Below, piece after piece: positions 23,300 through 35,200 of a stretch of 46,885 nucleotides of DNA. The DNA is taken from assembly GCA_002362385.1 (NCBI GenBank), contig DEUB01000005.1, positions 1 to 46,885 on the forward strand. The letters are read 5' to 3'. The position numbers were made by a program, and so were the translations under genes. The DNA comes from Lachnospiraceae bacterium UBA3273 (lineage in GTDB: Bacteria > Bacillota > Clostridia > Lachnospirales > Lachnospiraceae). Position 1 is the first letter of the stretch. Each line of letters begins with the position of its first letter. The notes under the pieces were generated by a model that saw nothing but the letters and a program-made list of their open reading frames with translations, was not told the origin of the DNA and ran no database searches.

Positions 23300-26200
23300 A
23301 TGAGGGGCAAAATGGGAGCAATAAAGGTAAACAAAAGAAAAACGGCGGGAGTTTGGAAAAGGATTCTGGCTTTAATGCTGGTAATCTGCTGCCTGCCTTT
23401 CGGGGACTATGTACAGGCTTTTGGTGCGGCGATGCCGGAGGCGGGACAAAAGGGTGTAGAAGGCACGGCGGAAAGTGTGCCCGCATCCGTCAGCGGAAAT
23501 TTTACGGATATGCAGCAGGATGTTCCAGAAGGCGTTCAAACGAATGGGCAGGAGAACGGACAAGCAGATGCGATGACAGACGGAAATTCGCAGGCACAGG
23601 GGGAAGAAAGTCCTGACAGTCGTGTCATGGAATTTGAAGATATGACCGTTACGGAGGATCTTACCTTAGAGGCTGATATGGAAACGGGAAATCTGTTTTT
23701 GATGCAGGGGGAACTGAATCTCAACGGATATACCCTGACCGTTCACGGGGATTGTATACAGCCCGGCGGCAGTATGGCCATTAACGGGGGGAAACTCATA
23801 ACGGAAGGGGATTACAGGATCCAGACGCGGACGGCAGTGGAAGGCAGCGCTTCGGGAGAAGGGGCAGATTATGAATATACCTACAGCACAGGGACCCTGA
23901 CCATGACCGACAGCCGTGATTATGTGCAGGTGTTTGGAGACTTTGTGACGGATTCCGATAAGAACCATGCAGGACTGCTTTTGGACGGGGTTTTAGAGGT
24001 TCGGGGAAATTTTACACAGCTGAATACCAAAAGCAATTATAGTTTTCATGCGCTGCAGAACCATAAAGTATACCTTACGGGAGCACCGGGAAAAACAGTG
24101 AGTTTGGTTTATGATCCACCATATAACGGTTCCCGGTTTGCAAATCTGGAAATCGACCTGGATATGTACCATGGGACGGAGGGAGAAACGGCGTCCGGGA
24201 CGGGCAGAAATGCAAATGAGGAAACGGAAGCAGACGGAGAGACGGCATCCGGGACGGGCGAAAATTCAAATGAAGGAACGGAAGCAGATGCAGAAGAAAG
24301 CGGGAATGAGCCGGATCTGATATTTATAGGAGAGCCTTTTGTAGCGGGCTGTATCGTGGAAAAGGAAGCAGAAGTAAAACCTCTTGTTGCGGGAAGCATC
24401 AGGATCGGGAGCAGTACCAGATTTGAAACGGGATATTATTGCGGAGATATAACACTCTTGTCGCCGTTTTCAAATTATAAAGATCTTGTTATAGACGGAA
24501 ACCTAAACTGCAATAAAAAAACCCTTTCTATATCATCGCATCTGACTGTAAAGGGAAATGTATCCATGCTGCCCCGGCTGCAAATGGAATCAGGAAGGCT
24601 GACAGTAGAAAAGAACTTGATCATAGAAGGCAGCAGTGCGGATGATTACGGCTTGAAGATGAAAAATGCTTCCGATTATATAGCGGTGGGCGGAGATTTT
24701 ATATATCGGGCAAATCCTTTAAAAAGCCGTGATTATATTACCGCAGGAACCCTGGAGGTAAAGGGGGATTTTAATTGCGAGACAAAATTCTGTGCAACGG
24801 CGGAACACAGAGTGCTGCTTTCGGGAACGGAATTGCAGAAGATAAGGATGACGGCTGATTCAAGATTCCATATCCTGGAGCTGCAAAATGATAGTGAAGA
24901 AGGCGTTTATGCAGAAGATGCAGTTGTAAAAGATATTCTGATCAGAAACGGGTGCAGATTTACTTACGGCAGTATGGAGGGAGAATTTGGCTGGACCCTT
25001 ACCGAAGATACGGTAATAGAGGGCGATTTCGTATTAGTGGATGATGTTCTGGATTTAAACGGATATACCCTGACTGTAAAGGGCGATCTGATTCACGCTA
25101 ACGGAGAAATTTTTATCCATGGCGGCAGGCTTTTGGTAGACGGCGATTACCGCATGCAGATGAGAAAGGGAGAAGCGGGAAATTACAATTACGAAAATTC
25201 TGCCGGCATTTTGAAAATGACGGATATGTCGGATTATATTTGGATAAAAGGCGGCATGTATGTGCAGACAAGTCAGTCATTATCCGGACTTTTGACAGAG
25301 GGAACCATTGAACTAAAAGGGGACTTTTATGATTTTTGCCAGTCGTCTACGGATAATTTTGCAGCATCGGGAAGCCATACGATGTATTTAACGGGGAATA
25401 CTGTTCAAAAAATCAGTTTTGAAGGAAATGGTCCCCTTAACTGTATTCAAAATTTAAAGGTTGATAATGCAGCAGGTTTGATTTTAGAAACGGCTGTAGT
25501 AGTAAAGGGCAATATAGATATTACAAGTGACATAGAAGTTAAGGGAAGACTGATTGTTGATAGGACTACAACCTTTTCCGGCAATGTATACCGGGGAGAT
25601 ATCAGTGTAAGAAATCTGGAGTGGACGAGGGATTTTGTTGTAAAGGGAAATTTGTATGTGGGCCTGACTTTAAAGGTTTCTTCCTGCCGGTTAACGGTTG
25701 AGGGGGATGTAATTGCAAATAACAGTACGATTACAATGAATAAAGGGGAACTGATCGTCGGCGGGGACCTGTCTTTTCAGCGCACAAGTAATTATGGGAC
25801 GGTCTACCTTGATATGAGAAATGATGAAGATCATATATTGGTAAACGGCAACTTTGATTACTATGCGATACGCAGTTTTATAAGCGCAGGCACTTTAGAG
25901 GTAAAAGGCGATTTTACAACAAATTCACTATTTTCCGCATCAGGAACCCATAGGGTCATTTTGTCGGGAGATGAAAAGCAGACGATTACCATGGCGGATA
26001 ATGCCAGGTTCCATATATTAGAGCTTAAGAATTACGGCATGGAGGGCGTCTGGACGGCAAGACCCACCCTCAACTACGATATCCTGATCTCCAACGGCTG
26101 CAAATTAAATTACGGAAACCTTCAGGGTAACAGCGGCTTTACCTTAAACAGGGATATGGTAATCGGGGAAGATTTTATTTTAACGGACGGCGTTCTTGAC

Positions 26201-29200
26201 TTAAACGGTCATAAGCTGACCATTAAGGGCGATTTCTTACATGCAGGGGGAACAGTCGAAATAAACGGCGGAACCCTGGAGGTACAGAAAAACTACAGGC
26301 TCCAATGGCGGGAAGAAATGGATGGAACGATAGTTTACGGTGCGGGATACGGAAAACTCCTTATGAGTTCTGATGATGACACCATTGTCATAAATGGAAG
26401 CTGCATTGTTGAGCCCTCGAAAGTGACGGGAAAAGGCGAAGGGGAATCCCTTAATGCCATGGACGGCTGGATTACGGGCGGAAGGATTTCTATAGGCGGC
26501 GATCTGGGGCAGCTTGGAAAAGAAGCTTTTATTGCCGGCGGCACCAGTACGGTATATCTGAACGGAAGTGCAAAGCAAAGTGTGGCGGGAGCGCAGGATT
26601 TTAAAATCCAAAATCTTGTCATAGAGAATACTTCCGGGGAGGGCGTTTTCTTTTTAACGGATGTGCAGGTGGAGGAAAGCCTTTCCGATCCGAATAAAAA
26701 GGCTTATGGACAGGGCTGTATTGTTACCGCCGGGGCGGATGTATTGGAGGACAGCGTATTTGGCGGCAACTTAAAAATCACAAAAGCGGAAACCCTTGCC
26801 CGGGATCTGGAGATCGGAGGCAGTCTGTACATAGAAAACACTTTTAATCTGGACGGACACAACGTTTCCATAGGCGGAGATTTCATTGTGGGTAAGACGG
26901 GCAGCCTGATCATGGAAAATGCCCTGGATGTCATGGCAGTGGGCGGGGATATGAAGTATTCTTCGGCAGCAGGCAGCATTATGAGCGCAGGCATATTGCA
27001 GGTGGAGGGAGACTTCACAAAAGCTTCAGGCGCAAGGTTCGCGGCAGGGGGAGAGCATGTAACCGTCCTTTCCGGAAAGGAAGGCGGGGACGGAGGCCTT
27101 ATCCCCCAGAATATTGATTTTTCGGGCAGCGACGGCAGCAGGTTTCACAAACTGATACTGAAACAGCCTTTTGCAGAGGGCTATGTTTTTGTTGTGCCGC
27201 CGGAGCAGATCGCGGACGAGGTTATTTATGAAGGGGATGAGCTGCAAAGGCCGGGACCGGTTACTTCTTTACAGGTAACGGGACAGACGGTCAATTCCAT
27301 AACCATAAGCTATGAAGGTGCGGCTTCTTTAGGGGAAATTGCGGGCTACAAAATCTATCGGGACGGCAGACAGGCAGCCATGACGGAGCAGACGACCTAT
27401 ACAGACGGCAGGCTGGAAGCGGATCGGGAATATGTTTATAAGGTTTATGCCGTGGATGCAAATGGAAATACGGCGAAGGTTTCCCCGGAATGCAGGGGTA
27501 AAACCCTGACGGATGTAACGCCGCCTTCTGTTGTACCCGGACTTGCGGTGTCGGGAAGGACCGGCTCGGCCATTACCCTTTCCTGGAATCCTGCAGCGGA
27601 TGATTCCAAGGTCTGTGGATATAACGTTTACCGGAACGGCGAACTGATGGCAGAAGGAATTGAAGCTACAGAATATAAAGACTGCGGATTGGCAGAAAAC
27701 ACATTGTATACATACACTGTTACAGCCGTTGACGGAGCAGGAAATGAATCCCCGCGCTGTGAAGGGGTGGACGGCGCCGTCAGTATGCCTAAAATACTTT
27801 CCGTAACGCCGGAAGATTATGAAAGCATAGGCGGAGAAAGCGTGACCCTGCGGGTTACCTTTAAGGATGCAGGCAGCAGTACGGGAAACAGGGTGGATAT
27901 TGCCTTTTATGACGGAGATAAGGATATCTGGAAGGCCGTAACAAAGGTTTCCCTGGGTCAGAGCCGATTAAACGATACAACTCTTTATGCGGAAACGGAA
28001 TGGGATCTGACTGCCCTGGCAAAAGACGGGGATGTGGACGTAAGATTCCGGGTAACGGATGAGGACGGAAATAGCAGGGAACAGGTGGTAACCTATTATC
28101 TGGACAGGAAAGCGCCCGAACAGGTAACGGGCATTAAGGTTTCCGATGAAGGCGGCACATTAAGGGTAAAATGGGACCGCTGTCTGTCTGCGGATACCAA
28201 GGGATATCTGGTTTACCGCATGGAAGAAGGGACCGGAAAATATATCATAGCGGCTGATATTGAAAACGGGGATATTACCGCATGGACGGACAGGGATGTA
28301 GAGACGGGGAAGGTCTATATTTACCATGTCCGTGCTTATGATGCTTTTGACCAGAAAAGCGTTTTGTCCGAGAGAGTCAGCGCCACCGTGGGACAGGATC
28401 AGGAAGTTCCACGGATACTATCTCTTTCTCCTTCGGGGGGAAAGGTCAGCGGGCAAAAACTGATACATGTGTCAGGTATAGATAACAGAGGGCTTTCGGA
28501 GCTTCGTTTGTATATCAGAAGCCAGGGGGAGGATGAATGGAGTCTGCTGGGATGGGCGGATGTGTCGGATAAAGGTGCGGAAGCCGGCTGTCATATTACG
28601 TGGAATACCCTGGAGTACCCGGACGGAAATTATGAATTAAAGGCGGAAGTCTCGGATACGTCCGGAAATATGAACGAAAAGGAATTCATCCGCTTTTATC
28701 AGGTGGATAACAGCGGCATCGGAAAGATCATCCTGGGAGAGGTTTCTTCCACAAGTACGGCAGTGCAGCTGACATGGGAAGATGTGACCGAGGAAGATTT
28801 CGGCTATTTTGCCGTGGAGCAGCTCATTGACGGAAACTTCGTACAGGTTGCCAGGGTAACGGATAAGCTGGGAGCCAACGTGGAAAATTTAAAGCCCGGT
28901 ACGGAATATACCTTCCGGGTTGTGGGCTATGATGTTTTGGGAAACAGAGGAGAGGCGTCGGATATGATAAAGGTGCGGACCACAGAGGACGCCATTGCGC
29001 CTTCCATCCGTTCCATTGAGCCTGCACCGGGGCGTTTCGGGGAAAAATTGTCCCTGAAGATGAAGGTTTTGGATAATGCGGCGGTAGGGAGCGGAACGTT
29101 TTCCTATTCCCTGGATAAAGAAAATTATACGGTATTGGCAAGCCGGGACGGACAGGGAGGAAAAGAAGAAACATTCTCTTATGAATGGGATATTTCCGCT

Positions 29201-32200
29201 CTTCCCGAGGGAGAAGTTTATGTTAAATTTGAAGCCATGGACGAGGCGGGAAACGCCAATGTATTAGCAGAGGGAGAGGAAATCATATGCACTTATGTCA
29301 TAGACCATACGCCGCCGGACAAAATAACCGGAGCCTCTGCCGAAGGCGGAGAAGGATTTATTCATTTATCTTGGAATGAACCCCTTGATGATGATATTCA
29401 GGCATTTATCATTTACCGTGCAGGGAACGACGGCGTTTACCGCCCTATTCAGAAGGACTGCAGGACAAAGGATTATTATGATGTGGACCTGGAGGCGGGA
29501 GATTCCTTTACTTACCGGATCAGCGCAATTGACACCGCGGGAAATGAAGGGGAAAAATCAGACCCTGTAAGCGGCATGGCGCTGCGGGACGAGGAGGCTC
29601 CCGTTGTAACGGGAATATCCCCGGAAAAGGGAAGCAGACAGGGCAGCAACGTAACCTTAAAAATCTTTGCAAAGGATAATGCGGCTCTTTCCGCGGTTGT
29701 GGCGGAATACAGGGAAAAGGATACGGAAGAGCTGTGGAGGGAGATCGGCCGGACGGAAGGGACGGAGCGGTACATCTACAGCCAGATGGAATGGAATACG
29801 GAAGGCTTAAAGGAGGGCTGCGTTTATGAAGTGCGGGCAAAAGCCGCAGATAAAGCGGGGAATGTCAGCGAATATGTATACAGTGAATATGACTTTGATT
29901 TGACTGCGCCTGCTTCTCCAAAGCTTGAGGCAGACAGCGGAAGCTTCCGGGTGGAATTGTCATGGAGTGAAAACGGGGAAGAGGACTTTGATATTTATAA
30001 AATATACCGTGCGGAAGCAGGGTCTAATCATTATGTCTGCATCCAGACTACGGAGGAGAATGCTTTTATCGATATGACGGTGGAACCGGATACGATGTAC
30101 ACCTATAAGGTGGCAGCCTGTGACATTTACGGGAATGACAGCGAAAGCAATAAGGCTTCCTCCTATGGAAACAGCATCGATACCATTGCGCCGGAAGCTG
30201 TTTTGCCGGAAAATATCATGGGCGTTTCCGGGCTGGAGCTTGGATTTGACGGAACCGCATCCTTTGACAATGTAAGGATCGTTACCTATGAATGGGACTT
30301 CGGGGACGGAAGCGGCAAAAAGGGAACAAGGCCCACCCATATCTATGAAAAGCCGGGAACCTATACGGTTACCCTGACAGTTTCCGACGCATGGGGAAAT
30401 CAGGATAAGACGACCACAAATGTGATCATCCGGGATAAGGATAATAACGGAATGATTACCATAACCATAACGGATGAAAGCGGTAATCCCCTGCCCTATG
30501 CTTATGTGTATACCCGGATCGGAAACAGCGACGAGGATATTTTAAACTTACGGGCCGACGGCAGCGGACGGGTGCGCGTTGCGGCAAAGGAAGGTATTTA
30601 CCAGTATGCGGCCTATGCGGAAGAATATCTTCCCAAGGAATCCACCTTCAGAATTGACAGCGGCAGCAGCAATACGGCTGTGCTGGGGCTGGAAAAGGGC
30701 GAGGTCATGACCGGGGAACTTGAGGTTCACAGGATGGAACTGCAGGAACTGGTCGAGGCGGGCGTGGATCTGTCGGCCCCTGAGAATTTCCATACCTTTA
30801 CCTTTAAGAGCACCTTTATTTTTAGGGAAAGTCCCATTCCTGTCGTGGTAGAGTATGTGGGAAATATGCTGGCCGGTAGAAGAAAACCCCTCATAGTATA
30901 TGAAGTGGAAAACAGAAAATATAACGGTGTGCTAAATATTTCCCTGATACAGCCCAAGGAAGAGATAATTGATCCTGACAAAGAAAAATATGTGCCTACT
31001 ATCGCTATTTTGCAGGTAACCCAGTCCGTTTCCTGGCTGAAGGAAATGTATGGGGTAAACCTGACCATTACCAATCATTCTGGAGAGGGCTTTGATATCG
31101 AGCATGCTGTGGCGGATCTTTCCCTGCCCGAAGGCGTTTCCTTGGCGGCCACAAAAACGGGGCAGACTTTGAGCCAGCCTATGGAAGATATAAAGGGAGG
31201 AACAAGCCGGACCGCTAACTGGGTAGTAAAGGGAGATGTGACGGGCGAGTATACTCTAAAGGCGTCCTTCCACGGGGTCCTTATGCCCTTTGAAGCCAAT
31301 CTGGACGCAGATTTTGAAGTGGAGAGCGAGTTTGAAGTGGAAGGCGGTAAGGGACTTCATATCTATGTAATGCCTGAAAACGCCTATTATATCGGGGAAT
31401 CCTATTATGTACAGTATAAGATCGTCAATGAATCGGACAGGACGTTTTATAATCTGACCACGACCTTGGGAGAATACATACAGCCCCAGGTTGTGCAGGA
31501 AACCCTCATTTTGGATCCTGAGACGGGAGAGGTAACAAACAGGATCAAGAATATGAGTGGCATGACTTACCGTTCCGCCGCAGCTGCAAAATGCAGGACG
31601 GCTCCTGTCATGTACCAGGGGGACGCCATTGAAGTGGGCGTATTTGCGCCGGGAGACACTCTGTACGGAACTTATTGTGGGGCACCATTAGGGGCTTCAG
31701 GGGATCCGGACGAGGTGTATTTTCAATTGGTTGGTTCCCTTACACAAATCCTGGAAGGGGAAAACCTGGGCGTGAAAGTAACGACGCTGCCCATTGCCAG
31801 CCACTATTCCAAAAGCAAGGCCACAGTGGCATTAGACCCCTTTGCCGGATACTACGGAGACCCCATAGATACCGTTACAGGCGCTTTCACACAGGAAATG
31901 ACACTGCTGTCGATCGGAGGCGGGGACACCATATCCATGGATCTGTCCTACAACTCCATGCTGGCAGGAGAAAAGGGAAGCTGCGGCTACGGCTTTGCCC
32001 ACAGCTATGAACAATCCATTGAAGACAGGGGGAACAGCCTGGTGCTGCATATGACCCCTTATTCACAGACCACATTTTTAAGTACGGATGCGGCGGAAAA
32101 CAAAGCCACGGGAACCTGGGACGGGGACAAGGTCATCCTTTCCGACACCGCAGCCTATTACGGGGATTTCCTGCCCGTTACCACGGATATGGAAGGCTAC

Positions 32201-35200
32201 CGCATTGAGAAAAAGGAAGAGGGCTACATTCTCCATATGGGCGAAGAAGGCGGAGAACTGACCTTTGATACGGAAGGCCGGATCGTGGAATTAAAGGACA
32301 CCGATGAGCGGACGGTTTCCCTCCTTTACGGAGATAAGACCATGACCGTTACGGAGAACGTATCGAAGGAAAGCCTTTATGTTACTTATAACGACGAAGG
32401 ATTCATTACCACCGTAAGGGACGACCACGGCAGGATGAGCGCCCTTACCTATGACGGGGAGGGGAACCTTTCTTCCTATACAGACCCCATGGGGAACACA
32501 GCCCGTTACGAATACGATCCCGCCCACAGGATGATAAAAGCCTATGACGGGGAAGGCTGCGCCTATGTCTCCAACGCCTATGATGAGGAAGGACGGGTCA
32601 TTTCACAGGAGGAAGCGGGGAAAGGTCCTGCCGCAAGGCTTTCCTATGAGACGGTGGGAAACAACACGAGGATCACCATAACAGACCACAACGGGAATAC
32701 CACCAGCCTTACAAACGATGGCAGGGGAAACCGCATAGAAGAAATAAACGGTGCGGGAAGTAAAACCACCTACCTTTATGACAGGCAGGGGAACCTTTTA
32801 GATATCTGGGACCATTACCATAACAACACCGCCTATGAATATGATGAAGAGAAAAGGACCACCGTAGTCTATGACACGGCGGGGAACGTGACCCGCTATC
32901 ACTATGATGAGTCGGGCAACATGACCATCCTGACAGGAGCGGACGGCAGCATGGCGCACTATTCCTATGATGCAAAGGGAAACATCACGAAGATCACGGA
33001 GCCTTCCGGGGCGGTAACGTCTTATACCTACGATGCTTTCAGCCGTGTGGTAAGCGAGAGCAAAACGGACTGCGGCGCCATGTACTATGAATATGATGAT
33101 AAAGGGCGCATTGCAGCCGTTACGGACTATAACGGCAACAGGAGCACCCTGGAGTATGATGAATACGGGAACCTATCCCGCGCCACGGACGCCTGCGGCG
33201 GGGTAAAGACTTATGTCTATAACGCCGATGGATGGCTTATGAGCGAGACCGATGAGGCAGGCTGTATCACGGAATATACTTATGATAAGTGCGGCAGGCA
33301 GCTTAGTAAAACAAGACGGGACGAGGCGGGCACACAGGTACAGACGTCGTCTTATACTTACTATGAATCAGGACTTTTAAAAAGCGAGACCGACCCGGAG
33401 GGCGGGGTTACGACCTATGTCTATGACAATGAAGGACATATTTTATCCGTGACCTATCCCGCAGGGACAACGGATACCTATGCCTATGACGCAGCCTACC
33501 GCCAGACCGGACAGAAGGACCCGGACGGGACCATCCATGCCTATACCTACGACATGCTTGGGAATAATACCTCCGTTTCCTTAAATGACAGGACGGTAAC
33601 TTTTGAGTATTATCCTAACGGGAAGATCAGGAAACAGACCAATGAGGACGGAACATGGCTCCTTTATACCTATGACAAGAGATGGAACTGCATCCAGGTC
33701 ACGGATAAGGACGGCGTGGGCATGAGCTATGCCTATGACGGCATGGACCGCTTAATAAGCGAGAGGGACGCATTAGGAAATACCACCCGCTATGAATATG
33801 ACACCCAGGGAAGGATGACTAAAACTACCGACCCTAACGGAAATCCCACCACCTATGAATACGACGGCAACGGAAACTGCATCCGCATGGTAAATGCCCT
33901 TTCCCAGACGACGGAAATGGAGTATGATAAAGCTGACAGGCTCATCCGCATTACACAGGAAACAGATGCGGGCAGGATCAGCGCAGGCTATACCTACGAC
34001 AAAGCAGGAAGGGTAACGGCCGTGACCGATGAGGAAGGCAGCACCACCCGCTATACCTACGATGTGTTCGGAAATGTGCTGACCGTGACGGACGCCCTTG
34101 GAAATCCGGTGGCCGCCAATACTTATGATAAAACAGGCAACCTGACCTCCACTACGGACGGAGAAGGGACGGCCACGGGCTATGCCTATGACCGTGCGGG
34201 AAACCTCCTTGCCGTGGCGAAATGCTTAAACGGGGAAGAGGAGACTTCCTATGCCTATGAATATGATGAGAATCTGCGCCTTACAAAGACCACCGATCCC
34301 ATATCGGGCACCACGACTCAGGAGTATGATGCATATGGGAATATCATATCCGTAACGGACGCCATGGGAGGGACCACCCGTTATACCTATGATGAAAGAA
34401 ACCGCATTACCTCAGTCATTTCTGCCCTGGGAAATCAGGAGAGCTATACCTATAATGCACAGGGGCTCCTTGCAGGAGAGGAAAACGCAAGGGGACAGAA
34501 AGCGGCATATACCTATGATAAAGCAGGAAGGCTTACCGAAAAGAAGGATGAAGCCGGGACCATTACCTATACCTATGATAACAACGGAAACGTGCTGAGA
34601 GTTACGGAAGAAGACGGGGAAGGGAACAAAGAGACCATCAGCCGTACCTACGACGCCCTGAACAGGGTAACAAGCATGACGGACTGCCGCGGGAATACGG
34701 TAAAGTACGGTTATGACGAGCTTGGGAACCGTATCAGCCTGACCTATCCCGGCGGGGAGATCGTCCGCTACAGCTACTATAAGAACGGAAACCTAAAGAC
34801 CGTTACCGATTGGGAAGGAAATGTTACCTCCTATGAATATGACGGCAACGGCAGGCTCCTAAAGACCACCCGTCCCGACGGAAGCGTGGAAACCCGTACT
34901 TATAACAAGGCGGGGTATCTTACGGACACCCTGGATGTTACCGCCGCCGGGGAGGAGATCAGCCATTATACTTATGGCTATGACGGACGTGGCAATATCA
35001 CATCCATTGAAGGAAAGGATAACGGAATCCCGGGAATAACTGCCGGTGCGGTCATGACCTATGATGAGGACAACCGCCTTACCGGCTATAACGGGGAAAC
35101 CGTGACCTATGATGCAGACGGCAACATGCTCCACGGGCCTTTACAGGGGCAGATGGCGGACTATGCCTACGACTGCCGCAACAGGCTCATAAGCGTAACT

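Noticed and set aside
23290..23616. Separate gene in another frame at the start of the RHS gene
   Set aside because: Overlaps the signal peptide region of the RHS protein and shows no coding features.
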